DNA of 64,000 nucleotides from Neospora caninum Liverpool (taxonomy: Eukaryota > Apicomplexa > Conoidasida > Eucoccidiorida > Sarcocystidae), in assembly GCF_000208865.1 (NCBI RefSeq), contig NC_018392.1:1116001-1180000 (forward strand), in the 5' to 3' direction. The position numbers and the translations under genes were made by a program. How positions within the stretch are numbered: position 1 is the stretch's first letter; each line of letters opens with the position of its first letter. Positions 1-11,516 of the stretch are shown here, one piece after another. The notes beneath the pieces are model-generated. The model was not told the DNA's origin. It did no database searches and saw nothing but the letters and a program-made list of their open reading frames with translations.

Positions 1-35
1 CTGATCTGCGCGAATAGCTGAAATATCGCTCTTAC

Positions 36-2700
36 CTGACACAATCGTTTGCGCACTGTGTCTCGATAGCGCCTTTTAGAGAGGAAACAGACGCTCCTCG
101 ACGATCGATAAACTGGAGCCGCAAATGCGCTTCGGAAAAAAGGCCTACTCGCCGCAGGTGCCTGTTTGTGCAGATCACAACGAGGGGTTCCGTGAAGTAA
201 TATACTTGAAACATGCTGGCTTAATGCACCCACGACATCACTGACCTTACCCTAATAGTTTGACTATCCGAGCAAAGTTGTCAGCAGTGCCCAGTTCTTG
301 GAGCAAAGCAGTGTGGCAGGCCATTCGTTCTTGCTCGACCTGCGCAAACACAAGAATCGGAGTCTCCGCCTTTCTCTGTACCCACAAAGCAGAAGCTCTA
401 CTCCAACCCGTTCTTGGTTCTTGGCTCAAGTGAGATGCGACCTCCCGACGATCGCGTAGCAAAATCTCTAGGGCACCCCATTTCGCCGGACCAAACCTGT
501 TACACTTGCCTTGAGACTCTCCTCCAATTCTCTTACCTGTCTCTCGATGAAGCGCAGTAATGGCTCTTCCCTACGGCATCGTGCATCCAGCGACACTAAT
601 TGCTATACACAATACACACCGAAAGAGAAGTGAAGTGGAGTAGATACTGACATTTGCTTCCACGTCGCATCAGATGACTCTTCAACACCGCATAACAATC
701 AAATGGACACTAACATCACGCGATCCACATGTGGGTTGTTCGTATTCAGCCTACCTCGCGCGCAAACACGGCTAGGTCAAGAGCTTCAGTGTACAGCCCC
801 GTTTTGCAGCAATTTCTTATCATGGTTGGCAAATTCACAAGCTGACGCAAAGGCACCACAGCAGAAGAAGCCACCAAAATGAACCAGGATGACGACTACG
901 TCTGTCTCCACAATTCGCGCCATCTCTCGGTGTTCTGTGAAGGCACAGAAGATTCGGGCCATTTACCTCAGTGACAATCTCTTGCATGACCCATAGCAGG
1001 TGAAGAGCAGCGTGGTTACTGGACGCTCGCCCGCTGGCGTTCATGAAAACCTGAAAGAGGGCCATGCCGCATACATGAGCGATTTGTCTTGAAGGAAACG
1101 TGCAATGTTTGAACAATGAACTATTCCAAAGTCATTTGCCACAGTGTAACATGTATACAGACGCATTACACTAACAGTTTCCCGTAGTGCGCAACTGCTT
1201 TACATAGTGGCACATCTGCACACATTAGCTATGATTTTATGTACAACTCTCTGTTTGCAATTCGCAGACAAAGGAGATCCAGAGTGGATATGTGAATATG
1301 TATACTTATAGGTTGACTCCTCGTTCTTCTATGCCACACAACGGAGTACCCCTACCCAAACATATATGCGCAAGGACTTCTTTGAACCTTATTTGGGGTT
1401 CTTACGAGTCTAAAAAAGCCTATGGCAAACGTATGAATAGGCAGTTCATTGCTTTTCTTATCACCTATTGCTACTGGGCCAGTGAGTGCATTCATATCAT
1501 ATAGAAGCACCTGTTATTGTACGTATTCGTATACACGCCCACGCCTGCTCGCGAATAGTTGCACATGTATGAATGCTTTTTGATTTGTTGACACAGTGAT
1601 CTCTCTCTCGTTCCTCTAGTTCATCCAACATATTTGAAGACGCAAGCATCACACGCCACATGCATGTGTGTTTACACGTAGCTGTATATGAGCAGGTGCC
1701 ATCTTCCGTATGCGTATGCCCTCATATGTATGCACGAATGAATGCACACGCACATAAACCGGCAAAGAGGCCCTCATTGGCACATATTTTCATGTGTGTA
1801 TACTTGTGGAGGATACACCTCAGGGAAGGCGCTTCAATATGTGTGCCCGTGTCTGTAATCCTGGGCTGCCGCACTTGCAGCCCCACCTTCTCGCTTTGAA
1901 AAACTGAAGAAGGGTATACGGTAGTGCGTTCGCAAGCGAGACGTACGTAAGTATGCACCAACGACCAGCAATAACATACATTCGTTTACTAGTCGTAAAC
2001 TATACTGGGGCAACAGTGACACAAACCGACTGTCGCCGGGCTGACTGCACAGAGCAGTGAAGAGGCCAATCACAAACGCCTCACACAGGCGCAACTATCC
2101 CTGTCTGAACGGCTCTGGAGGAGTCCCCTTCACTCTGATATATTTGGTGACACTTCTCACTTGAAGTCTTCTTGTTAACTGAGGCAGCGACCTTTGAAGG
2201 CCCGAAAGCCCGCTAGCCACATCCGCTACCTGCAGTCAACACGGCACGAACCGAGACAATCCAGACTTTGTCTGTTGGACCATGTCGCGCCTGATTTTTC
2301 CTGCCAGCTACATGCGTGCGCTTATCGCATTGCACACACAACTGAGATGTTGCCCTATCTCAGTGGTAAACAGGTGACGTACATCGCGTTCCACGTAAGT
2401 CAGGCACCGCGACGAGGATAGCAGAACACTGCAGTTGTCGACCACCGCCTCCTCCAGTGCTCGGCTGAGCTCTTCAAGTTTCAGCTGTAGAACCGCCTGA
2501 AAACAGGGATTCAAACGCATGAAAGAAAAAGTATGTAGGTGCGGAGAAGGCATTTCTGAAAGAAACAAACTGCCATGAGGATGGGTGCTGCGAGCCGAAA
2601 GGAACCAGCAATACGCGAAAGAGGCCGCGTTGGGCCATCCAAGCCTCACCGGCTCCTTGGCCAGGCGGTCCAACGTTAATTGCGTGACGTTCTTTAGCAT
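36..2700 (-). CDS. COG8: COG complex subunit 8 (Dor1-like), partial, 3' end outside window
   Basis: Subunit of the conserved oligomeric Golgi complex, which tethers retrograde vesicles at the Golgi. Exons read on the minus strand are 2700-2650, 2496-2383, 2229-2161, 1050-967, 602-537, 339-251 and 161-36. All internal junctions are phase 0 except the one after 251, which is phase 2, and each exon has AG/GT borders. The start MLKNVTQLTLDRLAKEP matches the COG8 N-terminal pattern of L..LTL.RL..EP; it is followed by a helical stretch with CLTYVERD and then LQRSLPQL. The last two exons read FARIVKLLG-HLRRVGLFSEA, like the conserved YLRR..vF.EaeLR region. About 50-70 residues expected between 2161 and 1050 (the LLE.PQL segment) were not found, so at least one exon is missing from this model. 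The intron after 36 runs off the window. Family call is by remembered similarity and fairly firm. Confidence 0.75.
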
Positions 2701-3502
2701 GATGAAACAGGGGGACACGGGACGATTTCCTTGCTTTGAGAGCGAAGAACGTCACCTTTTCCGGTGCGTCCTGGTCGCGCCATGAGCTGAGTGTTATCAA
2801 AAGTGGCAACAGGAGGCCAAAGACGGCACCTTTCCATCCTTCTTCATATTTGCAATGTCCTGTTATTTGTTGTTCCGACGGGTCACAGTGTGTAACGGAA
2901 TTCGTTGAGTGCCATATGGTGAAGAGGGACTTTGTCTTCGCGAGGCCGGGAGGAAGCGGCGCCTCGCCGATTCAGTCGGCAGCGTATCAAAAGCGTCTCA
3001 GTATATCGCAGAGCGACAAGCGGTTTCAGAACAGCTTGCGAAGACGCAGTGAGTAGAAAACAAACGTATATTTCGGAGTGCTGGAGGTGGCAGTCTTTTT
3101 CCATAAGCTGGTGAATTCGAATAAGTCTCAGATGCACACTCACGTCGATCTGACCGGACTCCACTAGGAAATTTCCCAGCATGCAGCATGCAACGCTCCT
3201 CGCCAGCTGCCCCAGACACCGACATATAAAATGGTTTTCAGCGATTTTTACGGAATCCTTGGTATCTGCAAAGCAAACGGATAGTTGAACACCGGGGTGA
3301 TTTTTGTCTGAGGTCGCTTTTTCGGATAGCTTTTGTCTTGTGCTGTAGACAGCTGTCAACACGCCCCCATTCCTACCTCGAGAAACTGAAGCCGTCACCC
3401 TCTACCCATTCGTTGACGCCGGTGCGTGCATGTATCTTTGCTCAAACCATCTGTACCAGAAGTTTATCATACGCAAGTAACATTTGATTGCTTGCTTCCA
3501 CC
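2701..3502. other. Spacer between COG8 and COX17 with one orphan exon-like segment
   Basis: Head-to-head promoter region of about 800 bases between COG8 (-) and COX17 (+). On the minus strand 3244-3131 looks like an exon: it has a CAG acceptor and a GTGAGT donor and reads DTKDSVKIAENHF...VESGQID. It does not join cleanly in phase to COG8 and lacks a start codon. It may be 5' UTR, an extra COG8 N-terminal exon or chance. Confidence 0.3.
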
Positions 3503-3736
3503 ATGGGCACACTGGCGTCTACTCCTGCATCAACAACCTCTGCTGCAGTGCCCGATGGCACCGCCTCGTCCTGCAGCAGCCGCGTCAATTCTGCAGGCAA
3601 GCGGATTTGTTGTGTGTGCCAAGAAACCAAATCAGCCCGCGACGAGTGCATTCTGCTCAATGGAGAGGAGAGGTGTAGAAATTTTATTGAAGCTCATAAC
3701 CAGTGCCTCCGTAGCGAGGGGTTCGATGTCCAGTGA
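3503..3736 (+). CDS. COX17: Cytochrome c oxidase copper chaperone COX17
   Basis: Carries Cu(I) in the mitochondrial intermembrane space to SCO proteins and COX11 for assembly of complex IV. Single-exon, 77 residues, a normal length for the family. The ATG at 3503 lies in a good context (ccaccATGG). After a Ser/Thr/Ala-rich leader of about 30 residues comes the copper site KRICCVCQETK, in which the Cys pair binds copper, then SARDECILLNGEERC and RNFIEAHNQC, giving the two Cys pairs (C-x8-C and C-x9-C, as in animal COX17) of the CHCH fold, and the typical end LRSEGFDV. All six conserved cysteines are present. Upstream alternative non-ATG starts are not needed. It lies divergent from COG8 and tail-to-tail with the MGST gene. 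Identification is strong. Confidence 0.92.
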   Translation: MGTLASTPASTTSAAVPDGTASSCSSRVNSAGKRICCVCQETKSARDECILLNGEERCRNFIEAHNQCLRSEGFDVQ

Positions 3737-4581
3737 TGCTGAGTTGGCGCTTCAAGAAACACGGGTCTGTTCTGTCGAACCGGCCCGTAGTCTCCCAGGT
3801 TACCCTTTGCGTTGTATCCTAAAATTTTCCCTTTGGTTGTTGGAAACATCACTGGTGAAGAAGTTCGGCAAGGCCGTCACCTCATACTTTGTTCTTCTAT
3901 GGCCTTGTCCAGGCCCGAGGTTCGGTGGGTTATCAGCTGTACTACGTTCTGATGCTGTCGGTAGAAGAATGCTATCACCGTGGTAGGTGGCCGGTTTGCA
4001 AAAATATGTGGCGTTCCATTTTCAATGAGCTTTCGTCTTTGGCTGCTCTGCGCGTACGAGGAAATCACATCGTTGGTAGTGAATACTAAGGGTTTGCGGA
4101 TCCGGCTATGGGTTGAGCCAGCACACTAGCCCTGGAGTGTTTGAGTGTGAGTGGGAGATATGGACGTTCGCATACCTTCAATGTGAAGGAGAAACCAAGG
4201 TCAAAAAACTTTTACAAGACAAACTCATATTCCTGATGATCCAAAACACTTTAATGGTGATACTGCAAATAGGTGCGGACAGCTCAATGAGCTATAGCAC
4301 ACAAACATACAGCCCTTACAGCAGGCGTTAAACGCCAGCGTTTAATCCCTTCGACAATTTGACTCTCAGTCCGAGGATTGTAGTTGCCAAAAGGAGACAA
4401 TATGCGTTTCAGGATGGCTTTCAGAACGTTGAGCCAGTTTGTTTCGCCACGATGTCGTCTCTCGCTGCAGTGTCAACATCAGACGCTCCAATCCAAGGAG
4501 TCCAAGAAACGCCGTTGACATGATCCACACGGTTCACGGACTTGTGCTCAGGGTAGATGAGCCTCAGCGGCGAGTTGCATG
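3737..4581. other. Tail-to-tail spacer, no gene seen
   Basis: Contains the 3' flanks of COX17 (+) and the MGST-like gene (-). A minus-strand frame at roughly 4530-4270 reads openly (STAFLGLLGL...) but has no matching splice phase with the MGST gene and no family resemblance. I see nothing else. Confidence 0.4.
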
Positions 4582-5749
4582 TTAGTTGGATAGTAGCATT
4601 CGTGTGCCGCCACTAGATTCGGGAGACGGCGGCACCGCGGCTGAAAAGACGCCTGAATCCTCGTCCTGGCAGGCAGTGGCGCCCCCTGTCACCAAGTCCA
4701 CGGCTAAGGCAAGAGTCGATACTGAGCGGACAAACAACAAAGGTGCTCTGGGGCATCGATTCTTTGAAGTGCCTGACTTAGTGATGATGGCTGCTTCCTG
4801 TCCCCCTCCTCTGGAAACTTACGAGCACATATAGCGAGACCAATCGCGCCAAATGATCCCCACATCCGCTTCTCTGGCTGGCCTGGTAACACACGGAATC
4901 AAAACAACAACGCCCTATATGACATAAATGCATCGTAAAAAACCAAAGATCCGGTTTTTCGAGTTTAGCGGGAACGCCGTTCATGCTCACCAGTATAGTA
5001 CCCGAAGGCGTAGAACAGGCGTCCGAGCAAGAAAATGAGGCCCCCAATGGCGCATGCAGTCGGATACTGAAGTCCGCCAAGGCAAAGAAGAGCAAGAAAT
5101 ATAGGGTACGACTCCAAAGTATTCTGAGAACATGGAACGTACCTGGGATCAAACATGAGGGGTTCAGTGGTGCAGAGCGAAGGACACCCTGTCCAGCCTT
5201 GCAACCACGCTTACCAGGTGCGCCCGTTGATAGCAATTAAACACCTCACACTCCTGATCGGACAATCTCAGAAGCATGACGTCAGCATCGCCGGAGAACC
5301 GCGTACGGCCTGTTATTCCTGCACGAAGGAGTTGGCACGGCATCATGAGCCACGTTCTCAATACCTGCGACGTCGTATCAACTACTTGTTCACAACCCCA
5401 CCGCAAACACAACGCTCTCACCTTTGATGGCGTAGACATCGGGGCACTCTATGCCAAAGCGCCGCCGAGCCCGTGTAACGTTGATAGTGAGGTAAGCTTG
5501 TAGAGCGAGAGCCAAAATCACGTCGGCTATTACCCAGCCATACACTGCAGAAAATTACATCACACAAGCAGATATCGTGAAGATTGTAGCGCCAGCCAGA
5601 TGCGCAAGCTTCTGTCCTAGAACTCTTGCGTGAATAACATTGATAGCCGCATTCCCGCGGAAGGCGTAGGTCGAAGGCTTACTTGCTCCAGGTCCGTCAT
5701 TCTCGCTCGCCAGGCAATTAAAGATGCGACGAGTACCTGGGAAATTCAT
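4582..5749 (-). CDS. Microsomal glutathione S-transferase 3-like (MAPEG family)
   Basis: Integral membrane enzyme of the MAPEG family, which conjugates glutathione or reduces lipid hydroperoxides in the ER or mitochondrial outer membrane. Six exons: 5749-5737, 5544-5422, 5309-5215, 5123-4991, 4882-4823, 4652-4582. Lengths and phases add up to 164 residues, close to the usual 150. The first exon is only 13 bases (MNFP plus one base). Recognisable blocks in order: YGWVIADVILALALQAYL (first helix), NVTRARRRFGIECPDVY, the MAPEG signature FNCYQRAHLNTLESYP, LLCLGGLQYP, GRLFYAFGYYTG and QPEKRMWGSFGAIGLA. Four membrane segments are expected. The linker before FNCYQRAH is about ten residues longer than in animals, and the acceptor at 5309 is the weakest splice site. 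The last exon (22 residues) is supported by phase only. Confidence 0.8.
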
Positions 5750-7957
5750 GCATACCGCGCAGCCTTTGACTCCGAGTAATTGCAGCCCTGAAGCAATTCT
5801 CTTCCCTCTGAATGTAATACACTGGTCTACAGCAATAGTATCCTCGTATCGTAAACGCGGGAGAGGGGTTTTTTTATGTGCTCCTGGGCATGGGCACACT
5901 TCAGTTTTCGTTACCGTGATACTCTGTAAATTTGCTACCGCAAAGTGGGAGACATTCTGAAGTGGTGCATGAAGATGTAAGATGCCATACTTACCCATTC
6001 TGGCGTCTGAATCTGAAGAGACCGTAGTGTGTGCACACTGCAACCAGAGTGACACAAATCTTCCTGCACATGAACGCGGTCCGCATAGACGTTTGGAGGG
6101 AGAAGAGGCAAAACCCCATTCGTGCAACGGTAGGGTCGCGTTGGCAGGTGCCGCCTTTGTTTTCAGCGATGGTCGCTTTGGTGAAAGAATTTACGTCTTT
6201 CCTTCGCATCAGCCACTCAAAAGAAAGGCGTTGATAAGCGGTTGTTGACGGACACCAGGTCGGAACTCGGGCAGTGGCTACTCGGGACGGCTGTTATGCA
6301 TCGATGTCTTGACGAAGCTTGAGCTTCTGGTATGTTATCTACTGAATGTCAACACACCGAGAACTCTGCAGGTCCATGTTGCAAACCGGCGCCAGCAAAC
6401 TCCCTCGCCTGCTGCTTCACTTGGAAGAGCTGCCTTCTTGTGTCTTTCGTTAAAAAAGTCACAACTCACGGCAGCGCGGTCACCGGACGGCTTGCTAGAT
6501 GTCGCACCCACTACAAAACGACGCCTGCAATCAGAGATCCTCTACCGCAGTCAACCGGCCCGACGACGTTTCCTCCTGAACCAATAACCCGAGCTTTGGT
6601 TGATGAGCAGAAATGAGGCAAGTATTTCTGTAAGCGACAACTACATTCGCAACTCGTCCGCGCAAAGTTGATCCTCATGCGCTGCATGAAAAAAAAATGG
6701 CCGTCGGGGGCGGTAAGCACCCGCAGGGCACAGAAGTTGCTTCTGCAGCTTGAGCCAAGCTTACTATTCTTTCCCCGCGGCGATGCCTCGTGGACAAAGG
6801 AAAAACTATTTCTGCTTGAAAGACATCTGCAGAGGAGAAACCCTGGAGATGCCTTTAGTGAGACAGCATCGCCTTCTTTCCTTCGGGGGCCGCCCGTCCC
6901 CACCGACACTGGACGAAACCATGGTATCGATTCTCACAGGCAGAGCCCACGACAGCTGGCTGGCTATTCAATGGCCACTTGCACGCCTAGCGGCGCCGCA
7001 CACGGGAAAATGGTTTTGATTGCGAGGAAACCTTTGCTCGTAACTATTTTTCCGTCCCTTTGCGTTGTTGTGTAACCAACTGCACAGAAACGGGTTTAGG
7101 CGCATTTTTTGAAGTGGCCAAGTCACCGGACGGGGGCCATGGACCATTAACGTGGACTGTTGGGCATCAGCCAACTTCGTCGGCGAGGAATTGGGGTGCC
7201 ATCATTGTTTGCTACGTTCGACAAAAAGACTTAATGACGGGATTACAGAGGAAGCGCCGAAGTGTCTCTTTATGTTGTGCTCTCAAATAAAGTGCGAATG
7301 CAGTTTTTTTTACAACACCGTGCGTATCAGCTCTCCAGTGCCGCTGTACCGCTGAGTGACGTGGCCGCGCCCACGTAGACATCTTTTGTCTGATGAGCCT
7401 TGAGTTGTGCCAGTGAACCAGATCTTCAGGGCAATTTGTCCCCGATAAGATCCCCTAAAGTCATTTTCGACTTATTTGTTATCCAGGATTGATTCAGGCT
7501 CCGTGACACTACACTTGGGGCTGCCCATCGTCTTCGAATGCTTCGGCATGTTCCAGCTCCACTTAGGAGTCTGCGGACGCTTGAACCAGTAAAATTCCGA
7601 CCTATTCAATGTCAATTTTGCCAGCAGAGCGCAAACGACTGTCATCCTCAAGACATTTGACAACCGGACTAAAGGACACGCGCACCAGCTGCTGCTTCCA
7701 CTCAGCGACTGTCGCCGTCAGGTCATTTCACTGGGCACTAGACCTTTCTGTGCAAACAGAATAGCATATCGCGAAAGAAACAGGCATTCCTGATTTGTGC
7801 GACAAATGCTTAGTAACGTGTGGTCTTTTCAGCTGCCTCTGGTCTTCCCAACAAAATCGTAGTCTGCAACCGAAACTAGCAGTTGCAAATACTCGACACC
7901 ACAGTGGACGCCTGAAGTTGCACTTCTCCGTCTTCGCAACCAGCCTCGGACATCCCG
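5750..7957. other. Intergenic region, no supported gene
   Basis: Head-to-head spacer of 2.2 kb between the MGST-like gene and the next plus-strand gene. A 78-codon frame from the ATG at 6783 to 7019 (+) starts MPRGQRKNYFCLKDICRG, but it matches no family I know and has no splice support. Overlapping open frames on the other strand are equally long. I cannot support a gene here. Confidence 0.4.
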
Positions 7958-9551
7958 ATGGCGACTGCTTGCTGCTCCAGCTCTGGAGCGCAGCCTGGAT
8001 ACTGGTGCTGCAGTGTACCAGAGGAAACTGAGGAAGAAATATGCCATCGGCGGAAACGGGAGCAGATCTTAGTGTCGTTGAGCCGCGTCAAGGGGCTTTC
8101 TTCGTACTCAAAAGTGGTCCTCCAGCCTGACGTTGACTACGTTATCGACGAGCTGGAACAGAAGGACTTGGAGGACTCCAATAAATATCTATGCGGGACG
8201 CAAACTTCGGTTTTTTCCAATAGCTTCTGTTTGTTTATTTGGCTGGGGTTATATGCTGTCGCAATGCTAAGCTTGCAGTTTCGTCTTTACAGGATGCTTG
8301 GCCAGCTGGTAAGGAGACAATCCTAACTAGTCAATCGCAGTGAAGCTCTACATGCGATAGCAGCTTTTCAACGTCGTTGTTTGTCATGTCTCTCACTTGT
8401 GTTCGTGTATGTGTGACGCAGCCTGTACCAGAGCAATGGCCAGAAATAGGTCCCTGGGTGAAAGCCGCTGCAGAGGACTACAACGTCAGATTCGACGCTT
8501 ATTACAGCGTGGGCATTGGCGCCATGATGCTGGTGATGACGCTCGCATTCGCATCAGCTCGTTCCAATCTAGGAAGCTTCGTCGCCAGAGTCAGTTCAAC
8601 ACTTGTGGTTGCAGTCGAAGCACGCAGCTTGTTTAGCACCGACTTCCAGATGCGCAGCTGCTAATTCGTCTCAGTGAGACGACAATGGAGATGGTTCAAG
8701 CTGCCTCCAGGTGCTGTTTTGCCTCGGTGGACGAGCTGAAGCTAAGTATATCATACAACAGCAACGTCCACCGTCAGTCACCCGTAGAGGTCCCGCTATC
8801 GTAGCGTGAACAGTGCATGTGCGTGGGCAGCTTGATTTAGCCAGTTGTGTGATCGACAGCGGAAGCCGATGAGTTTTACGACAACGTTTCTGGTCTCCTG
8901 TTTCGTTTTTTCTGCTCGCAGATGACTAAACATTTAGTGCGAGTGGCGCAGGAAGAACTCCGAACAGATCTTCGAGATTCAGTTGATCATGATTTTTACT
9001 GCTTTATTAACAGGCTGCCGCAATACTTCTGTGTTTCGGAAGATCTTAATAAGACAACCATCAGAAAAATTCATCGACGACTGCATACTGATCTTGACAT
9101 CCGCACTTCGCTCGTGGACTTTGAACTGAAGGGGCCTCTGGCAATTCGGCACGAAGTCCAGAAAAGGATATCGAACAGGCTTTGCTGCTGGTCGTTATGG
9201 TGTTTCTTCTTGCCATGGCTTCTGACAATGATGGTGAACACAGCGCTGGTGCTTCGGGTGTACACCATGACGTACAAGCAGGACCACGAGATTCAAGTCA
9301 ACAGCCCTGATGTTATCACCGAAGGAGAATATGAGGCCGCTCTTCGCGACGAAGGACTGCAACTTATTGGCTATGCGCTACTGGCTAACCTAATCGCATG
9401 GATCTATTTGTTGATCGTTCAGCTTAGGTGCCTTACCTTCTACGTTATTAGGCTTCTGTATCCTCGGATTAACGTGGCGATCACTTCGTATTGCAACCGA
9501 CTGGTACGATGTCTGTTCCCAAGCAGAGCAGTTGTAGGTTTGCTCGGCTAA
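7958..9551 (+). CDS. Unrecognised four-helix membrane protein
   Basis: Three exons, 7958-8308, 8422-8589 and 8922-9551, all joined in phase 0, give 382 residues. I do not recognise the family. Seen in the sequence: a Cys-rich start (ATACCSSS, YWCCSV) that could be acylated; a charged stretch (EETEEEICHRRKRE); a first hydrophobic helix near residue 90 (FCLFIWLGLYAVAMLSL); PVPEQWPEIGPWV; a second helix MMLVMTLAFASA near 150; a charged middle (VRVAQEELRTDLRDSVDHD); and two C-terminal helices, WCFFLPWLLTMMVNTALVL and LIGYALLANLIAWIYLLIV, separated by an acidic loop with DVITEGEYEAALRDEG. It ends LFPSRAVVGLLG. The donor after 8589 (GTCAGT) is weaker than the others. The start is the first ATG after a possible acceptor, so an upstream exon is possible. 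Confidence 0.65.
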
Positions 9552-10494
9552 TGGAGACTGTTGCGGTACACAGCGATCATCACCGCTGCTACTCCTCAGT
9601 ATTCCATCTTCTGGTTTGACACGTTATCATTGTCGGCCTTCACGAAGCCCTGGAACGGCTCGGTCCTGATCGTCCGACAGTTTTAGTATACCGTTTCCTT
9701 GGTTGTGTCCTGACTGTGCAGCTGGCAAGAACATGGGAAGGCGCAGTTGTCGCGGGAATAGCAGAATATATCGACGACGTGAAGGCGAATGTGGGATTTT
9801 TGGAGGAGGAAATCAGGCTGTCAGTGTCGCCGAAGGGTTCACACCATGCTCCAACCTGTGGTGACCATGCACCTCGCCCATACCGAGGGCATTCAAGTGA
9901 CTTTGGGTCGGCAAATGCTGTTGCCGGATTCGATTCACTAGAGCGGGTAAGGCAAATCTGAAGTTTCCGATCGGCGGCTATCTCCAGCACCGGTGAAACA
10001 CCCTTCGGTAGACGGTCAGAGCTGCTAGTCCGTCCCAACACTGCTAAGTGTGTCCTTCGTTGATTGATTCTGTCAGGGTCTGCTACCACCTCATTGCCGA
10101 CACCAGGATGACTTGACACTTAATGCAAGCCGACCACCATCATCTGTGTTGTCCTCAAGAGCGTCGGATTCCGAGATTTCTAGAAATCGAGATCATTCCA
10201 GCCTCACAGAACCGCTGTGCAAGCCGGCGTCACGCGAGTCAGCATGTTCAGGGTCGAAACCAGGCTGCTGGGACATCGTGTTGCACCAAAACAAGACGTG
10301 AAGCACAGCGACCATCTCTTAAGTGGATGCCAGTTTGAACACTCCCTGGCACAGTCAAACTCGAGGGCTGTATAACTTGCAAATCTCATGCAGCGTGAAC
10401 CGCAGGTTATCTGAGGACACTGTCCTGCCTGGACTTTCCAAACTGACTCTAGGAACAATTTCCCTAACTGCTTTGCATTTGATCTTTTATTGCC
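9552..10494. other. Intergenic, open frames of uncertain meaning
   Basis: A plus-strand frame after a good acceptor near 9719 reads LARTWEGAVVAGIAEYIDD and might be an extra 3' exon of the membrane protein, but no good donor links it. A 159-codon minus frame overlaps it. Neither can be supported. Confidence 0.3.
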
Positions 10495-10622
10495 TTTTCA
10501 GTCCTTTATTGTCTTGCACGTGGATGTTTTCAGTCCTTTATTGTCTTGCACGTGGATGTTTTCAGTCCTTTATTGTCTTGCACGTGGATGTTTTCAGTCC
10601 TTTATTGTCTTGCACGTGGATG
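10495..10622. repeat. 32-bp tandem repeat, four copies
   Basis: The unit begins TTTTCAGTCC and ends GCACGTGGATG. It is 32 bases long and present four times with no mismatch that I can see. It lies between the membrane-protein gene (+) and the 3' side of SPO11 (-). Each unit carries a pyrimidine tract plus CAG, so every copy resembles a 3' splice site on the plus strand. The unit length is not a multiple of three, so a coding role is unlikely. Confidence 0.95.
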
Positions 10623-11516
10623 TACAGAAGGCGGGTGATTTTAGTGCATTTGTAAAGGATCGCTTCAGCACTCTCCTTGTTTCCGTTGCGTGTCAGAAAG
10701 GACGCGGCACACTGAGAGGAGGTGAATTTCTAAACGGAGAGGCGTAATAGTTATTGGTGGGACAACTGCTTCTACTGAGTGATCACCTTGATGAACTGAA
10801 ATAAAGGCATATTTACCACGTTTCCTGGTTGAAAACAAGCTTGACAAAATGAAAGGAGTTTACGCCTCGTCTGATGTGCGCTTAGGACTTGGTATCCTTG
10901 TTAGGACTCGAGGTCCTACGTTTTTGCTGCGAATGCGGTCTTGCTGAGTTTTTTTTGTTGAATGCCCCGTGCCGGACTCTAACCCTGTGAGCTGGCACAG
11001 AGCGTCTTTCAATTTGTCGCGTCCGCGTTTAGCATGTCGTTTGCACAATGCGAGGGCTCAAACTTCATGTGGTTGAAGTGTTTGCTGAAACGCATGCCAG
11101 GTTGATGCCCTCGAACTTTAGTGGTGAAGACGTTAAAGCTGAGGCAAACTGCCTTAGAACGTTCGTTTTGCCAGCAACCGAAGATGCCCTATGGCGATGA
11201 GACAGCGTCCTCCATGAGTGACGTGACCACTGCGGGTAGATCGCTGATGGCGTCCAGTCTGGTGGTGGGATGGTGTTGTCAATCATCCATCCAGTGTTTG
11301 ACTGTGCGGCTTACTCATATTTAATCCCGTGATGGAGCATAGATTCCAAACTCTTTCTTAAGGAAGATGGAACTCCGCGGCCGCAAAAAGTGCCTCTGTC
11401 TCTCACCTCCAGCTCATATGCAGCTGACTGGGATACCGTTCTTCGAGCTGCTTGAGCCGACCCTGCAACCTGGTTGAAACGTCTTTTAGTTTTAGAATGA
11501 TTGGGTGGTGGTCAGC
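10623..11516 (-). other. Probable 3' part of SPO11, exon structure unresolved
   Basis: The SPO11 model ends early for the family, so C-terminal exons may lie here. Two minus-strand segments fit partly. The first is 11469-11407, in phase with a donor at 11520, reading LQGRLKQLEERYPSQ. The second is a frame ending in a stop at 10860 whose start reads ALCKRHAKRGRDKLKDALCQL, resembling the family's C-terminal helix with a Lys and an acidic residue before a Leu. I could not connect them with confidence. Confidence 0.3.

Noticed and set aside
2883..3398. Minus-strand frame of 171 codons
   Set aside because: No ATG start. Only 3,244-3,131 has exon-like borders; the rest reads as random sequence.
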